NCBI GenBank assembly: GCA_030272155.1
Contig: CP126206.1
Span: forward strand, 2,852,001 to 2,916,000
DNA length: 64,000 nucleotides
Source: Tetradesmus obliquus
Taxonomy: Eukaryota > Chlorophyta > Chlorophyceae > Sphaeropleales > Scenedesmaceae
Direction: 5' to 3'
How positions within the stretch are numbered: the first letter of the stretch is position 1; the number at the start of each line of letters is the position of its first letter. The position numbers were made by a program, and so were the translations under genes. Under the pieces are notes generated by a model that saw nothing but the letters and a program-made list of their open reading frames with translations, was not told where the DNA came from and made no database searches. Below, piece after piece: positions 36,760 to 47,121 of this stretch.

Positions 36760-37626
36760 CACTGCTGCTGGCAGGGTCAGGCATGTGCGTGTGCTACATA
36801 TGCTGCTGCGTAGCGCCGCGATGATGGCTACAGATCACGCTGGCTGCTGCTGCTGCTGGTGCTGGTGCTGCTGCTGCTGCTGCTGGTGCTGCTGCTGCTC
36901 CTGCTGCTGCGGCAGCAGCGCTGCCTGCTGGTGCCAACGCCATCTCCTCCACGTACATCCAACACGCATTGTTTATGACCTGCGGGTGCATTGCCACCTC
37001 TGCTGGCATTCCATGCAGCCAGCCCCCTGCACTGCTCCAGCCGCCTAAAACCCCAAACCTGCTGCTGAAAACACACCCCGGCCAGCCGCTACTGCTCTGC
37101 AACCTTTGAAACACCCTAAGCAAGCAACACCCACCTCTTTGGTCCCCTTCGGAATGCCTCCTACATACAGCCGCCGCGCATTCTTGATGACCTGAGGCTC
37201 CCTTGCTGCTACCTCTGCTTGCACGCCATGCAGCCAGCCCCGAAAGTGCTCCAGCCACCCAAAACCCTCAAACCTGCTGCTAAGAACACACCCCGGCCAG
37301 CCGCTACTGCTCGGCACCCTTTGGAAACACCCTAACCAAGCAACACTTACCTCCTTGGTCCCCTCCGGAATGCCTCCTACATACAGCCGCCGCGCATTCT
37401 TGATGACCTGAGGCTCCCTTGCTGCTACCTCTGCTTGCACGCCATGCAGCCAGCCCCGAAAGTGCTCCAGCCGACGCAGCAGCGCCCGGATCGTTTCATC
37501 CCGCTGCTGCAGCTGCTGCTCCAAGTGCTGCAGCTGGTCCGGCTGCGTTGCTGTGTCTGCTGCGCCTGCTGGTGCGGCGTTCCCTTCCCAATCCCGTTCC
37601 CGTTCCCGTTCCCGTTCCATTCCCAT
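31820..37626 (-). CDS. U2AF65-like splicing factor with low-complexity C-terminus
   Basis: Nuclear pre-mRNA splicing factor of the U2AF large-subunit type, which binds the polypyrimidine tract at 3' splice sites. Exons on the minus strand: 37351-37626, 36296-36484, 35570-35737, 35183-35260, 34280-34348 and 31820-33808; all phase 0, total 922 aa. A short RERERERD stretch and a Gln-rich coiled segment lead into RRM1 (NARRLYVGGIPEGTKE as RNP2; DRSYAFLELRSIEEASNAMAFDG as RNP1) and RRM2 (KIFVGGLPCSYGDEQ; GYAFCEF). The U2AF hallmark linker (LKIRRPSNYNPEEA) joins them. After RRM2 (DRKVLTVK) there is no third RRM/UHM. Instead about 650 residues follow, made of poly-Gln, Ala, Gly, Pro, His and Ser. 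Family is clear; the missing UHM means partner contacts with SF1 or SF3B1 may differ from the canonical factor. Confidence 0.9.
33880..34055 (-). repeat. Ghost copies of the DRKVLTVK acceptor region
   Basis: Two copies of the start of the last U2AF-like exon (acceptor plus TLDRKVLTVKQGLEGN or a truncated form) lie at about 33888-33937 and 34010-34050, upstream in transcription of the intact acceptor at 33808. Each keeps a CAG-like acceptor. Confidence 0.85.
34165..34530 (-). repeat. RRM2 exon copy and CAG tracts
   Basis: About 34165-34200 repeats the exon end VIPQVISDLHMQ plus donor, downstream in transcription of the intact exon 34280-34348. Just upstream of that exon's acceptor lies a long (CAG)n/(CTG)n tract at 34351-34418, which on the transcribed strand is the pyrimidine-rich CTG run before the acceptor. 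Another CAG run is at 34538-34565. Confidence 0.8.
35430..35885 (-). repeat. Ghost copies around U2AF-like exon 35570-35737
   Basis: A 3'-edge copy (EDTWGKGVVGGLP.LRG plus donor) lies at about 35430-35500 and a 5'-edge copy (acceptor plus RRPSNYNPEEAAPLGPATPD) at about 35797-35878. Flanking intron sequence (TAACAAATAACACA) is shared. Confidence 0.87.
36055..36715 (-). repeat. Ghost copies around the RRM1 exon 36296-36484
   Basis: About 36055-36165 repeats the 3' half (VSSDRSYAFLELRSIEEA...NDTNLKV plus donor) almost perfectly. Two 5'-edge copies (EDLLVFFEGVFGSAGAAVAPGP and a shorter GSTGAAVARGP) lie at about 36530-36612 and 36655-36715. Confidence 0.9.
36945..37265 (-). repeat. Ghost copies of the first U2AF-like coding exon end
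   Basis: The 3' end of exon 37351-37626 (LEHFRGWLHGVQAEVAAREP, QVIKNARRLYVGGIPEGTKE plus donor) recurs nearly intact at about 37138-37258 and, degenerate, at about 36945-37045. The spacers share AACCTTTGAAACACCCTAAGCAAGCAAC-type intron sequence. Period is about 210 bp. Confidence 0.9.
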
Positions 37627-38609
37627 GCAGGTGCGGTCTCCCGTTCCCGCGCCTGTGTGGGGTGTGGCAGCGCAACGTCAAGCAGCACACCACAGCAGGT
37701 TGAGTGAGCGGCAGTGTTGGGGTAAGCAGGCTAGCAGACTCTCTGGAGCAGCAGTGTGGAAGCAGCAGCAGATGGAGTTAGCGGCAGGGGTGGGGTAAGC
37801 AGGCGAGCAGAATCGCTAGCACTAGCCGCAGCAGGTGACAGCAGTGTGGAATGAGCAGAGTGGCAAAAGCACAAGCAGCAGCAGGTGGAGTCACAGGCAG
37901 GGATGGAATGAGCAGGTGGGCAGACGCGATGGCAGCAGGGGGTGGGAGTGCTAGTGAGCGGGGTGTCAGCATGCAGCGGTGCCTGTCCCGGCGCGTGTCC
38001 GGCGCGTTTGAGTTGCGCGCGCGACGTTTGAACGCACGTTTTGAAAAGGCAGGGCGCGAGGACGGCCCGCTGCTAGGGCTGCGAAGATCTTGCTGGGTCA
38101 CTACTGTGAAGTTTGGCACCCAGAAGTGTGCATTCCACAAGATCCAGGCTTGAAAAAGTATTTACACTGTAGAATGGCCTGCAAGGCATTAAGTGCCTCG
38201 CTACGACCTTGCTGGAGACAAGTATAGTACTAGTTGCCATGCTGTTGGCCTGCTGGTGATGCAACAGCACGGAGAAACAACCGCAAGTTACGCAACCTTG
38301 CTCTAATGATTCCGTGCAGTCCTGAGGGGCATGCACGTCGAGCTGCTCGAGACACTCACCCCTTATGCACTGCGCCTTCAAGCCCGACTCCTTCCCACAA
38401 AGAACTGGTGAATGTGTTCTTTTGTTTTGGTTCCTAGCTATGACTGCTTGAGATGGCATCTGGTGCGTGATGGCAGGTGCTGCATGCCAGGTGTTGCCGA
38501 GGGAAACAGCGCTCGTAAATGCATAACGAAAAACGATCCTTCATACTTCGACCTTCATCCAGCAACCTAGCTGCTCAGCATGATGGGTGTCACACACCAA
38601 ATTTGCAAC
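37627..38609. promoter_or_regulatory. Upstream region of the U2AF-like gene
   Basis: About 980 bp between the minus-strand ATG and the mobile element. No gene is seen. It should contain the U2AF-like promoter and 5' UTR. A CGTTCC/GAACGG run at 37592-37620 belongs to the coding Arg-Glu repeat just inside the gene. Confidence 0.35.
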
Positions 38610-39279
38610 CAGTGGGGATTAAGGCAGTCGCACAGACACTTGTTTACGATAGACCCCACAGATTCCGCAGCGCATAACCACAGTGCAGCAATCTATTTCA
38701 CAGCAAGCTTGATCGAACCGGACTGCGGGCTCCCAGCCATGCTCACCTTGGTGACTGGAACTCAGCACCAGCCCACCCAGCAGCTGACACCAGCAGCAGA
38801 TGTATCACAACTATCGCAGAAGCAGCGATGAGGAGGCAACAGCTGCGTGGATGGTTACTTTTAGTTCAAATGTAGTCAATGGCTATGGCGCTAACACGAG
38901 TTGCCAGTGAGTTTTTGACATGCCAAATCAAAACAGCGGCAGCAGGCTGCAGCGCCAGCCAGCAGCTTTCAGCCAGCAGGAGCCCACAGTGTGACACAGC
39001 ACCACATGACATGGCCACCCATCCATGCCCCACCACCACCAGCTTAATATATCTCTTATTCGAAAAATGGCAACATGCAGCGCTTTGCCGCGGGCCACAT
39101 GCATCAGCGGCAAAGATAACAGGATAACAGCAGACGTCCAGAATATAGCTCACGCCAGAGCCACCCCCGCGCCTCAACACTTGCACACATTATCGGTTTT
39201 GCCAAGACAAGCGTATAACTGTGGCAACTTGTTGCGGGTCAGCTCGCAGGGGAGGCGTAGGTGGCTTTTCGTGCTACTG
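38610..39279 (+). repeat. Left 670-bp direct repeat
   Basis: Identical, as far as I can compare, to 42836-43505, in the same orientation at an offset of 4226 bp. Contains no convincing ORF. Identity implies a recent origin. Confidence 0.92.
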
Positions 39280-39370
39280 CAGGGTGGTCAGACAAATTGA
39301 CAAAAGGCTGTACTGTACTGCCTGTACCGCCAAAGTGTACACACTGGCGCACAAATCACATGACTGAAGT

Positions 39371-41612
39371 ATGGTGTCATTATGTGCAGGTGCCTCAAAA
39401 TCTGCTGAAACCCAGGGATCTAGCCAGCGCAAGGATGCAGAGACCAGGGAATGGGCGGTGGTATGTGCCGCTTCCACCTTCGACTTTGGCACTGGGGAGA
39501 TAGATCCACACAAGGCAGCAATCCTGTTCCGCTCCAGGCATGGTGGCGGTGTACACAAGCGTGTCAAGGAGAGGCACAGTGTCTTTATTGAGCGGCATTA
39601 CAAAAACTTCCGCGAGTTTGGCTGTATTGCTGATGCGCACAGGTCAGGGCGGCCGGTCATCATCAGCGAGGAGGATGCACTTGCTGCATCCAAGATCCTC
39701 AAGGCAGGGCACTGGGTAACAGAAAAGATAAAGGGCTTGCCTGGTGCCACGTACGAGGAGCTGATTTACTTCAGCACCATGGACGAGGCACTGCTCAAGA
39801 GCCCACAGCTGCAGGCCATTCAGCAGAAGTACGGCGTCTCACCCAGCAAGCTGCTGAAACGCATGCACGCGGTGGATCCAGATCTCATCCGCATCACGCT
39901 GAGGTCACACCACAAGTTCTCATATGCAGAGCTGCAGGACAGGATTCGCTGGTGCCTGACGATGCTGGCGCGGGTTGCGGCGGATCCCTCCATGATGTAC
40001 CACATCGTGTTCTGTGACGAGTCCACATTTGTGCTGCATGGGCTCAGCAAGCACAGTGTGCAGGTGTACTGCAGCGCAGGAGCAGCACGGCCCAGCGACG
40101 TGTGCTTCATATCTGACAAAACCATCAAACCAATAAAGGTGCACTTCTTCCTGGCTGTCACAGCACATGGCCAGTACGAGGACGCCAACGGCGTGGTGCT
40201 GTATGAGGAGTGCAGCGGCACCACTGACATTGACCGGCGCGCAAACAAGCTGCAGGACGGCAGTGAGATGACAGGGAAGCAGGAGTACTGGGTGAGTGAT
40301 TGTATGTTATTTGTTATTCAAAAGCAGATGTTACCATGCCAGTTGTCATAACAGTAACAAACTGACAACTGCTGCTGCAGCACTTCCACATAGGGCAGCG
40401 CTTGTGACTGCCATGTGATGTTTGTGGTGGCATATGCTGGGCTCAACACCACCTTCTGCCCAGAAGCAGCAGCAGCAACTGCTGCATGCAATGCCGCATA
40501 GTTGCAAGCATCTGCTGCATGCACCCGCACCACACGCGCACCCTTGCTTACAGCTACCTGGGTGAACATCATGTCGCGTTCCTGCACTGTCTCAGCTGGC
40601 ACACCATGCATGCCATACCAGTGGCTGCTGCCATCTATCTGGATGTAGATGTCTAGCTCAAAGTTCCAGAAGTCTGCAGGCCAAGACCACCAGTCTGGCG
40701 CCACCTGCCTGCAGTACTGCCTGTCCCAGCCTGCAGGAACCAGGAAGTTCACAATGAACTGCTGTTCACATGCTGGCATGACTGCTAGTTTCTCACTCTT
40801 CCATGCTGCTGCATCATAGCTGCAGAAGGCGCACCACAGGCTGCTCTGCTTGTGCACTGTGTGTGCCGTGCAGTAGCGGTAGTGCCCGCACTGCTGCCTG
40901 GCACTGCCACCCCTCTTGTGCAGCCTCCAGAACAGCTGCACTGAACTCTCTGAGCTAGTGATTCTAACAGGTAGGTGTCCTGCTGGCTGATACACAGGAG
41001 TGTCATTGCAGTCCAAATCCAGCCCCTTGTTCATGCGCTTGGTGCCTGACAGCGCCCACCGCCACCACCACCCCTTGCTGCACCTGCATGCCATTGCAGA
41101 CAAAGGAGAACGAGCTTGCTAAGTCAACAACCGAGGAGGAGATGGAGGCCCTGCTGCACATTGTCTGCACCAAGTTCCAAAAGAAGACTGGGCACTGGCC
41201 TTACCTGTCTATTGACAACGCGAGCATCCAGGCACACATCGACGTCACCTGCCTGAAGAGGGAGGGCCAGCCCAACATCAGCATGCCAGCACACCACAAC
41301 CTCAAGATCCCCAACTACAGCCCAGACATCAACAGGGGAATAGAGCACCAGTTTGGTGGTGGCAAGCCTAGGGTGCGCAACGAGTGCTACAGCCTCAACC
41401 ATCAAGTTATAACCGGAGCTGAGTTGCGCAAGATTGTGCGGCGGCAGTTCACAACAGGGGTGCCCAAGTACTCTGTGGCAAAGGATGTGGCAGGCCTGAC
41501 ACTGCTGTGGCAGATCATCAGCTCCCCAGCTGGTCAGCAGTGGACAGACCAGGAGAGCGGGCGCGTGTGTGTGGGCAGCGGCGGCAACTGGGGTCCACGC
41601 GGCAGCATGTAG
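39371..41612 (+). CDS. Tc1/mariner-type DDE transposase (two exons)
   Basis: Exons 39371-40291 and 41100-41612 join in phase 0 (GTGAGT donor, CATTGCAG acceptor), about 477 aa. The N-terminal part has a helix-turn-helix-like region ending in the RSGRP motif common in Tc1/mariner proteins. The catalytic core shows three acidic sites in order: FCDEST (first D), YLSIDNASIQAH (second D) and NYSPDINRGIEHQFG (third acidic site, with the conserved N and E downstream). This is the IS630-Tc1-mariner superfamily; the exact family is not assigned. The second acidic residue falls in exon 2, so the intron must be removed to give an active enzyme. No ghost exons are present. The reading frame is open throughout, so it may be functional or recently active. 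Confidence 0.85.
40318..41094 (-). CDS. PD-(D/E)XK-like endonuclease nested antisense in the intron
   Basis: An uninterrupted 258-aa ORF, ATG at 41094 to TGA at 40318, lies antisense and wholly inside the transposase intron 40292-41099. Residues about 69-91 hold a Cys/His cluster (CGHYRYCTAH...WCAFC) resembling a zinc ribbon or treble clef. Residues about 110-195 look like a Vsr/DUF559-type PD-(D/E)XK core: E110, then FELDIYIQIDGSSHW (E146, D148, Q152, D154, H158), then RDMMFTQVAVSKGARVVRVH, as in the family's closing strand-helix. A Gln stands where the family usually has Glu before the DG. Function as a DNA nuclease is inferred from these motifs. It could be a homing-type or element-encoded accessory nuclease. 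No introns or promoter are evident. Confidence 0.65.
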   Translation of the reverse strand: MACRCSKGWWWRWALSGTKRMNKGLDLDCNDTPVYQPAGHLPVRITSSESSVQLFWRLHKRGGSARQQCGHYRYCTAHTVHKQSSLWCAFCSYDAAAWKSEKLAVMPACEQQFIVNFLVPAGWDRQYCRQVAPDWWSWPADFWNFELDIYIQIDGSSHWYGMHGVPAETVQERDMMFTQVAVSKGARVVRVHAADACNYAALHAAVAAAASGQKVVLSPAYATTNITWQSQALPYVEVLQQQLSVCYCYDNWHGNICF

Positions 41613-42835
41613 GCTGCAGCAGTCAGCTGCCAGCTGGTGACACTGCCAGCTTTGTGTGTCATTTGCTTCATTCTTTATATTTCTTATTTTTATAGGCATG
41701 AGAATTATTGACTTGGGCAGCAGCTGCTGCTGCTGCTACTGCTTGATGTGACCAGCAGCAGTGCTGTGTGCTACGGTTTGCCACTGCTGCAGGGTTGGTG
41801 GCTGCATTTGCATGTGGCTACCCTTACAGCTCAGCAGCCACTATTGCTGCTGGTTTCCTGTATAATGTATTGATGCTGATGTGTTTCAAATGATGCAGCA
41901 TGCACCACTGCATGTTGCTGTGTTTTGGTAGTGCTTGACAGTGCTGAGGAGCTGAGCAGTCACTGCACATCAACAGCACCTGGCTTGGAGCTGCTTGTTG
42001 TGTGTGACTGAGCTGCAAACGTTGAAAGCGTGTTTATTTACCTGGGACGTGGCATCCTGGGGTGTCTGATGGATTGCTGGAGTTAAATTGAAGTCGCCTC
42101 CCGAGTGGTTGTGTTCTGCAGACAGCGGTAACAGGCATAACTATGTCACTGCCTCATTGGCAAAGCAGGACACATTCAAATGTTGCTTTGATGATACGCA
42201 CTGCTTACATGCAATACAAAGCTGTCAGGCTGCACCAGTTTCGCAAACTCATGCATTCACCGACAAGCTCTCGACACAGCGCCTAGTTACTCGACACACG
42301 CCTTCAAGCAGATCCGCACATAGCAAACTGCTGGAAAAACGGCAAACATCTGGAAACCACGAGCGGGAGCAGCTGCAGCAACATGGAGACCAGGTGACCT
42401 GCTGTGGGAGACAGCAGTGCCAGCAACCCCAAGGCATCCTGCTGCTGCTGATGCTATTTACATTCCTTAAGTCAGCAGCAGTAATGCTCGCACCGAACAT
42501 GCGCAAATGGAGCATGCACGGGACGTCACTAGATGGCACTTGCAGTGCCCAAATCTGCATGTCAACCCTGGCTCGCCTGCGTTCACGGACACAATACAGC
42601 ACGAGCCGCCGAGCAGCATATTTACCTTGTGCACGTCGTGGCGTACAAAAGCAACCGTTGAGCCACAAACCGTCCTGCTCCTGCCGTGTGTGTCAATGCT
42701 GTTTCCTTGCACCTTGCAGCATGGACGTGGACAAAGCAGCCGGTTAGTGGTCGTGAGATCAGTGAAATATAGTATTTACGTTGCAGCAGCAGCGCAGCAG
42801 AAGCATGCAGGATAGCCCAGTTCCAGCGTCGTCCT
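41613..42835. other. 3' part of the mobile element, no gene seen
   Basis: About 1.2 kb between the transposase stop and the right direct repeat. Only short ORFs without recognisable motifs; modest CTG/CAG repeats at 41725-41765 and 42435-42450. Confidence 0.5.
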
Positions 42836-43505
42836 CAGTGGGGATTAAGGCAGTCGCACAGACACTTGTTTACGATAGACCCCACAGATTCCGCAGCGCA
42901 TAACCACAGTGCAGCAATCTATTTCACAGCAAGCTTGATCGAACCGGACTGCGGGCTCCCAGCCATGCTCACCTTGGTGACTGGAACTCAGCACCAGCCC
43001 ACCCAGCAGCTGACACCAGCAGCAGATGTATCACAACTATCGCAGAAGCAGCGATGAGGAGGCAACAGCTGCGTGGATGGTTACTTTTAGTTCAAATGTA
43101 GTCAATGGCTATGGCGCTAACACGAGTTGCCAGTGAGTTTTTGACATGCCAAATCAAAACAGCGGCAGCAGGCTGCAGCGCCAGCCAGCAGCTTTCAGCC
43201 AGCAGGAGCCCACAGTGTGACACAGCACCACATGACATGGCCACCCATCCATGCCCCACCACCACCAGCTTAATATATCTCTTATTCGAAAAATGGCAAC
43301 ATGCAGCGCTTTGCCGCGGGCCACATGCATCAGCGGCAAAGATAACAGGATAACAGCAGACGTCCAGAATATAGCTCACGCCAGAGCCACCCCCGCGCCT
43401 CAACACTTGCACACATTATCGGTTTTGCCAAGACAAGCGTATAACTGTGGCAACTTGTTGCGGGTCAGCTCGCAGGGGAGGCGTAGGTGGCTTTTCGTGC
43501 TACTG
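42836..43505 (+). repeat. Right 670-bp direct repeat
   Basis: Identical copy of 38610-39279. The sequence left of it (CGTCCT) and right of it (AACACG) differs from the flanks of the left copy, which fixes both boundaries. Confidence 0.92.
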
Positions 43506-45131
43506 AACACGTGCCTGGCTGCGTCGTCAAGGACCAGATTCCCGTGAAAAGCTTACGACATATATGCAAACGCAACCACCTGCCGTTCGGGATAAGCAGC
43601 GTGCGACATGCACAGTAACATATCAAGAGCCCTGGGTCTAACGAAAGTTGCGACAGCTGCTGAGCGCAGCTGGGTGCACCGGCTCGTGCAGGCACAGCAG
43701 CAGCACGTCGAGGCTGCTGGTCAGCACCAACACCCTGCTGCAGAACCCAGCAACCACCAGCAACACAGCCCATTGGCACCTAGCAGGCATGCTGCACATG
43801 ACCTTGGACCAAGCTGGCCAAGCTGGCCATTGCTCCGCCTGCCAGCCCTCATAGGCCCCATCTACGTCCCACAACAACAGCACAGGAGGTCAAACGACAG
43901 CATGTGGCAGCAAATTCAACAGCTGAAGCAACACATGCGGCATGCTGCAGCGCCGCGGACTTTGACAAGCAAAAGTTTAGCGAAATCATACAGCATCTAC
44001 GTGGCGTGTGTGGCCCTGCTTGTAACGCTCCGCTCAGCGGCAAAGGTGCAGTGGTGCTCAAGCCAGCCGCAGCCGCACCAAAGCAGACGGAAACACGACC
44101 AGCAAGTTAGATCTCATTATAAACAGGGCTGCCCATGCAGGTGCGGCACCAGTTCAAACCCCAACCTGCCCCAAGCCCTGACAGGGCTTGTCACAAACGA
44201 CACGGTGCGTACCTCGCTGCCTTCCAGGCAGTCAGCGCAGGGTCAACGAGTGGTCAACGCGCGGTCAACACATGGACAACTGGCGCATCACACACTGCAG
44301 ACGTCGTCGCCTGAACCAACGAGGGCATAGGGACCACCACAACCAAAAGCACAAAATTCACTGCTTTGAGGCACTGCAAGACCAGCAGGGCTTAACCTAC
44401 ATCGTGCAAAAGGCACACTGAGGGACACACGCTAGACCCTGCACGCTGCAGGACACTCACAACAGCAGCTGCACACCTCTGCTCCAGCTGCTGCTGCTGC
44501 TGCAGCTGCTGCTGCTGCTGCAGCTACTGCTGCTTGTATCAAACTGCTGCAGGACGCGACACCAGCGGCAAACAGCCTGCACGCCTGCTGCACCTAACCA
44601 CTGCATTCCTGTAAGCTCACTGGTGAGCTGAGTCCACAACTCAAGAATCACCAGCTAAAACTCGCCAGCCTGGCCTAGCCATAGTTGGGCCAGGCCAAGC
44701 GACACAAGACCCTACACCTGCCACATGCCACCTGACAGCAGCACTTGCTGACCTTGTTTTCTTTTGGCAGCGCACACACACATTGGCTGCACAGCACTGC
44801 TGCACAAACAGGCTGCTGATGTGTACGCCGCACTGCCGCATGCCCTGCCTGCACAGCACAAAGCTACGCCGCACTTGCTGTGCCTCACAGCATTGGCGCA
44901 CATGCAAGCCACTCACTGATACCCGCACAGTGCTGCTGCAGTCTTGAAAGCAACGCAGCGCGGCGCAGTGTGTGCATTCTGGCAAGCACGTTGTGCCTTG
45001 CTGCTGTTTGTGCAGCGCAGCCGCCACAGCAGCACTCCCACTGCAGCAGGGCACTCGACGTGGCTGGTCAGCATTGTAGGTACAGCTGCGAGGCTCAACC
45101 AGTACCGCTGCTGCTGTGTGTGTGTGCTGTT
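43506..45131. other. About 1.6 kb without a convincing gene
   Basis: An open stretch at about 43608-44330 is low-complexity His/Gln/Ala and is not supported as coding. Three GGTCAACG-type motifs sit at about 44240-44275 and a CTG/CAG block at 44475-44530. The right end is the 3' flank of MPC1. Confidence 0.45.
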
Positions 45132-46750
45132 TTACTTGGCTGCGGGTACTGCTGCTGCTGCTGCTGCTGCTGCTGTGCTGGCTGCTTCCCGAGCTTCCTG
45201 CTCCTTGCCCTCAGGGCTGTTGTGCCAGTTGTACCACCTGCAGCAGCAGCAGCAGCAGCAGCAAAAGTGGGTTATTGAATTGCGGCACACAAGCATAGCA
45301 AGACACCAAGCACTAAACCCACAGTACACAACGGCGAGTATACGACTTGTACGTGGGGTTGAGGCGGTGCCCAGGCAGCGGTTGAACCAACATCTCCCAG
45401 AGAAGGCAGCAGCTCAGCTGCTGCTGCTATTACATACCGTATCGTAACTGCTCAGCTGGTAGAGCTGGACGGTCTCAATGCTCGCATGGCAAGCGCACAG
45501 CAGGTAATGGCACGGCTGCATCATGCAGCTGCAAAGCCACTTCTGCATCTTGCCTTTTTCATCAATCAACGTCCCCGCGCCTGCTTAGCTGGTGGGAGAC
45601 GAGCGCAGCATGCTAATGCTGTGCTGTCCCTTCACCGGCCATGCAGCAACGGGACTACACAGCCGCACATGCGCAAGGGGTATGGCTGTTCAAAAACTGT
45701 GTGCAGCTGTGTATAGTGTGCCACCCACCTGCTGAGCTGGTAGAGCTGCACAGTCTCATTGCTCGCGTGGCATGCCAGCAGTAGGTAGTTGCGCGGCTGC
45801 ACCATCCATGCAAAGCGCATGAACAGGCAGCTGTACACGCACATGGCTGTAGCAGGGCATGACACAAGCAGGGAGGTAGCCACAGCGGCAGCAGCAACAA
45901 CAGCAGCGGCATGTGGAATTGCGCAGCACGTCATCGCGGCTGCACCATATGCACAGCGCATTAAGGCACATGGCTGCAGGAAGTGCGCAGGCACAGCATA
46001 AGCACAATGGCTGGGTGTGATGCTTGCTGCAAAAGCCTTGTCAAGCATTGTTACATGTGTGCTTGCAGGGGTGGAGAAAACGATATTGGCCCGTCTATGT
46101 GCTTCAAGCCTCACTGCCTGGCTGAACATGCTGCCTTCACCCAGAATGCTGGGCGCCAGGATGCTGCTAGCACTGCAACGCAGCTGCTACCTCTGTGCTG
46201 CATCTATGCTGCCGCTTTTGCTATGCAATTGCCACACTGCGGCGTTTGCCACATGTTGGCTGCTGGTTGTGCACCGGCAATCATCCACGAATCAGCTACA
46301 GCTGCTGCAAAACTCCGCTGCAACGCGCACCTGATGTCATGTTTGGTGATATCACATCTGGTGTCTTCTTCATGTCTGCAAGCCCCTGCAGCGCACAAAA
46401 CAGTGTACAAGTTGTCACTTATAGCTTTTAAACGAGCTGCTGCTGCAGTGCTGATGTTGATGCTGTGATCCAGCTCAGATGCCAGATGCCTGCAAGCTCC
46501 TGCACAAGCTGCTGCAGGATGATGCTGCTCACCGCAAGCACAAAGCCCCAGTTCGCCACCGGGCCCCAGAAATGTGTCGTCTTAGGGCCTGTAAAGCAGT
46601 CAAAGTCAACGCAGCGCGGCGTGAGCGGCATTAGCAGTGCACTTACGCGCCTGTTGCAGCAGCACCCACAGCCTGCTGACCTGTTGGGCTGTTTACAAAC
46701 GCCGCGAAGCGCTGCCCAAGCGTCAAGGAAGCTTTCGCAGGCGCAGACAT
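45132..46750 (-). CDS. MPC1: Mitochondrial pyruvate carrier subunit 1
   Basis: Inner-membrane subunit that, with MPC2, imports pyruvate into the mitochondrial matrix. Five minus-strand exons join in phase: 46681-46750, 46533-46588, 46331-46385, 45729-45846 and 45132-45237, giving 134 aa. The protein shows the family signature throughout: [77 protein letters not shown] and YNWHNSPEG, followed by an Ala-rich tail ending VPAAK. Length is close to the usual 105-135 aa. Each exon was verified by reading frame and GT-AG borders. The start ATG is 371 bp from the divergent cyclophilin ATG. Partial copies of the fourth exon lie in the flanking introns. Confidence 0.93.
45445..45980 (-). repeat. Ghost copies of MPC1 exon 45729-45846
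   Basis: About 45448-45540 is a decayed copy of the exon's 3' part ([15 protein letters not shown] and the preceding QPR region). About 45928-45973 is a decayed 5'-edge copy (CAG|CCATGTGCCTTAATGCGC), upstream in transcription. The same edge rule applies on this strand. Confidence 0.78.
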
Positions 46751-47121
46751 TGCAAAAGTGTGGCGTAGTATGCGATCAAGCAAAACGTGATCTGGTCGGT
46801 GGCCCTAGTTGAGGTGGTTTGTTTCGGCAGGCTACCGGAGGTGCCCAGGCTGCGTCGGCTACGTGATTTTGCTAAAATAGGACACAACGACAGAACGTGT
46901 AGGAGCTCATGTTGCCCAGGTTCACAGCTGCAGCATGTTACTGAGGGTCCAGCAGTGTTGGTGCTGGGCCCTGGGCTCTGCTGTCTTCATACACGTCTTC
47001 TGTAGCCGTGGATCCCACGTGATTTTGCCTTTCAGCATTCGTAGTTGCAATCAGTAGCGTATCAGGACTGCATAGTCCGTTCGTAGCCGGGAGAAGGGAC
47101 AGCAGAGCATCGTCTCGCAGA
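46751..47121. promoter_or_regulatory. Probable bidirectional promoter, MPC1/cyclophilin
   Basis: 371 bp separate the divergent start codons of MPC1 (minus) and the cyclophilin (plus). No ORF and no clear TATA box. A shared promoter region is inferred from geometry only. Confidence 0.5.

Larger units (their letters stand above)
38610..43505 (+). mobile_element. Transposon with 670-bp terminal direct repeats
   Basis: The block is bounded by two identical 670-bp direct repeats and contains a Tc1/mariner-type transposase plus an antisense nuclease ORF. Each repeat begins CAGT and ends ACTG, and the trinucleotide AAC occurs immediately outside both ends (38607-38609 and 43506-43508), a possible but weak target duplication. 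Known Tc1/mariner elements have inverted repeats and TA target duplications, so this organisation is atypical. A transposon-like CAGGGTGGTCAGACAAATTG starts right after the left repeat at 39280, but I found no inverted partner. Confidence 0.6.

Noticed and set aside
38610-43505. LTR retrotransposon
   Set aside because: Direct repeats do not begin TG and end CA, and the interior has a DDE transposase rather than gag, reverse transcriptase or integrase.
43608-44330. 240-codon plus-strand open frame
   Set aside because: His/Gln/Ala low complexity, no motif, no splice partners; not supported as a gene.
45448-45475. tRNA-like A-box (GCTCAGCTGGTAGAGC)
   Set aside because: It is the antisense of the MPC1 LYQLS codons and recurs with each copy of that exon; no B-box or cloverleaf follows.
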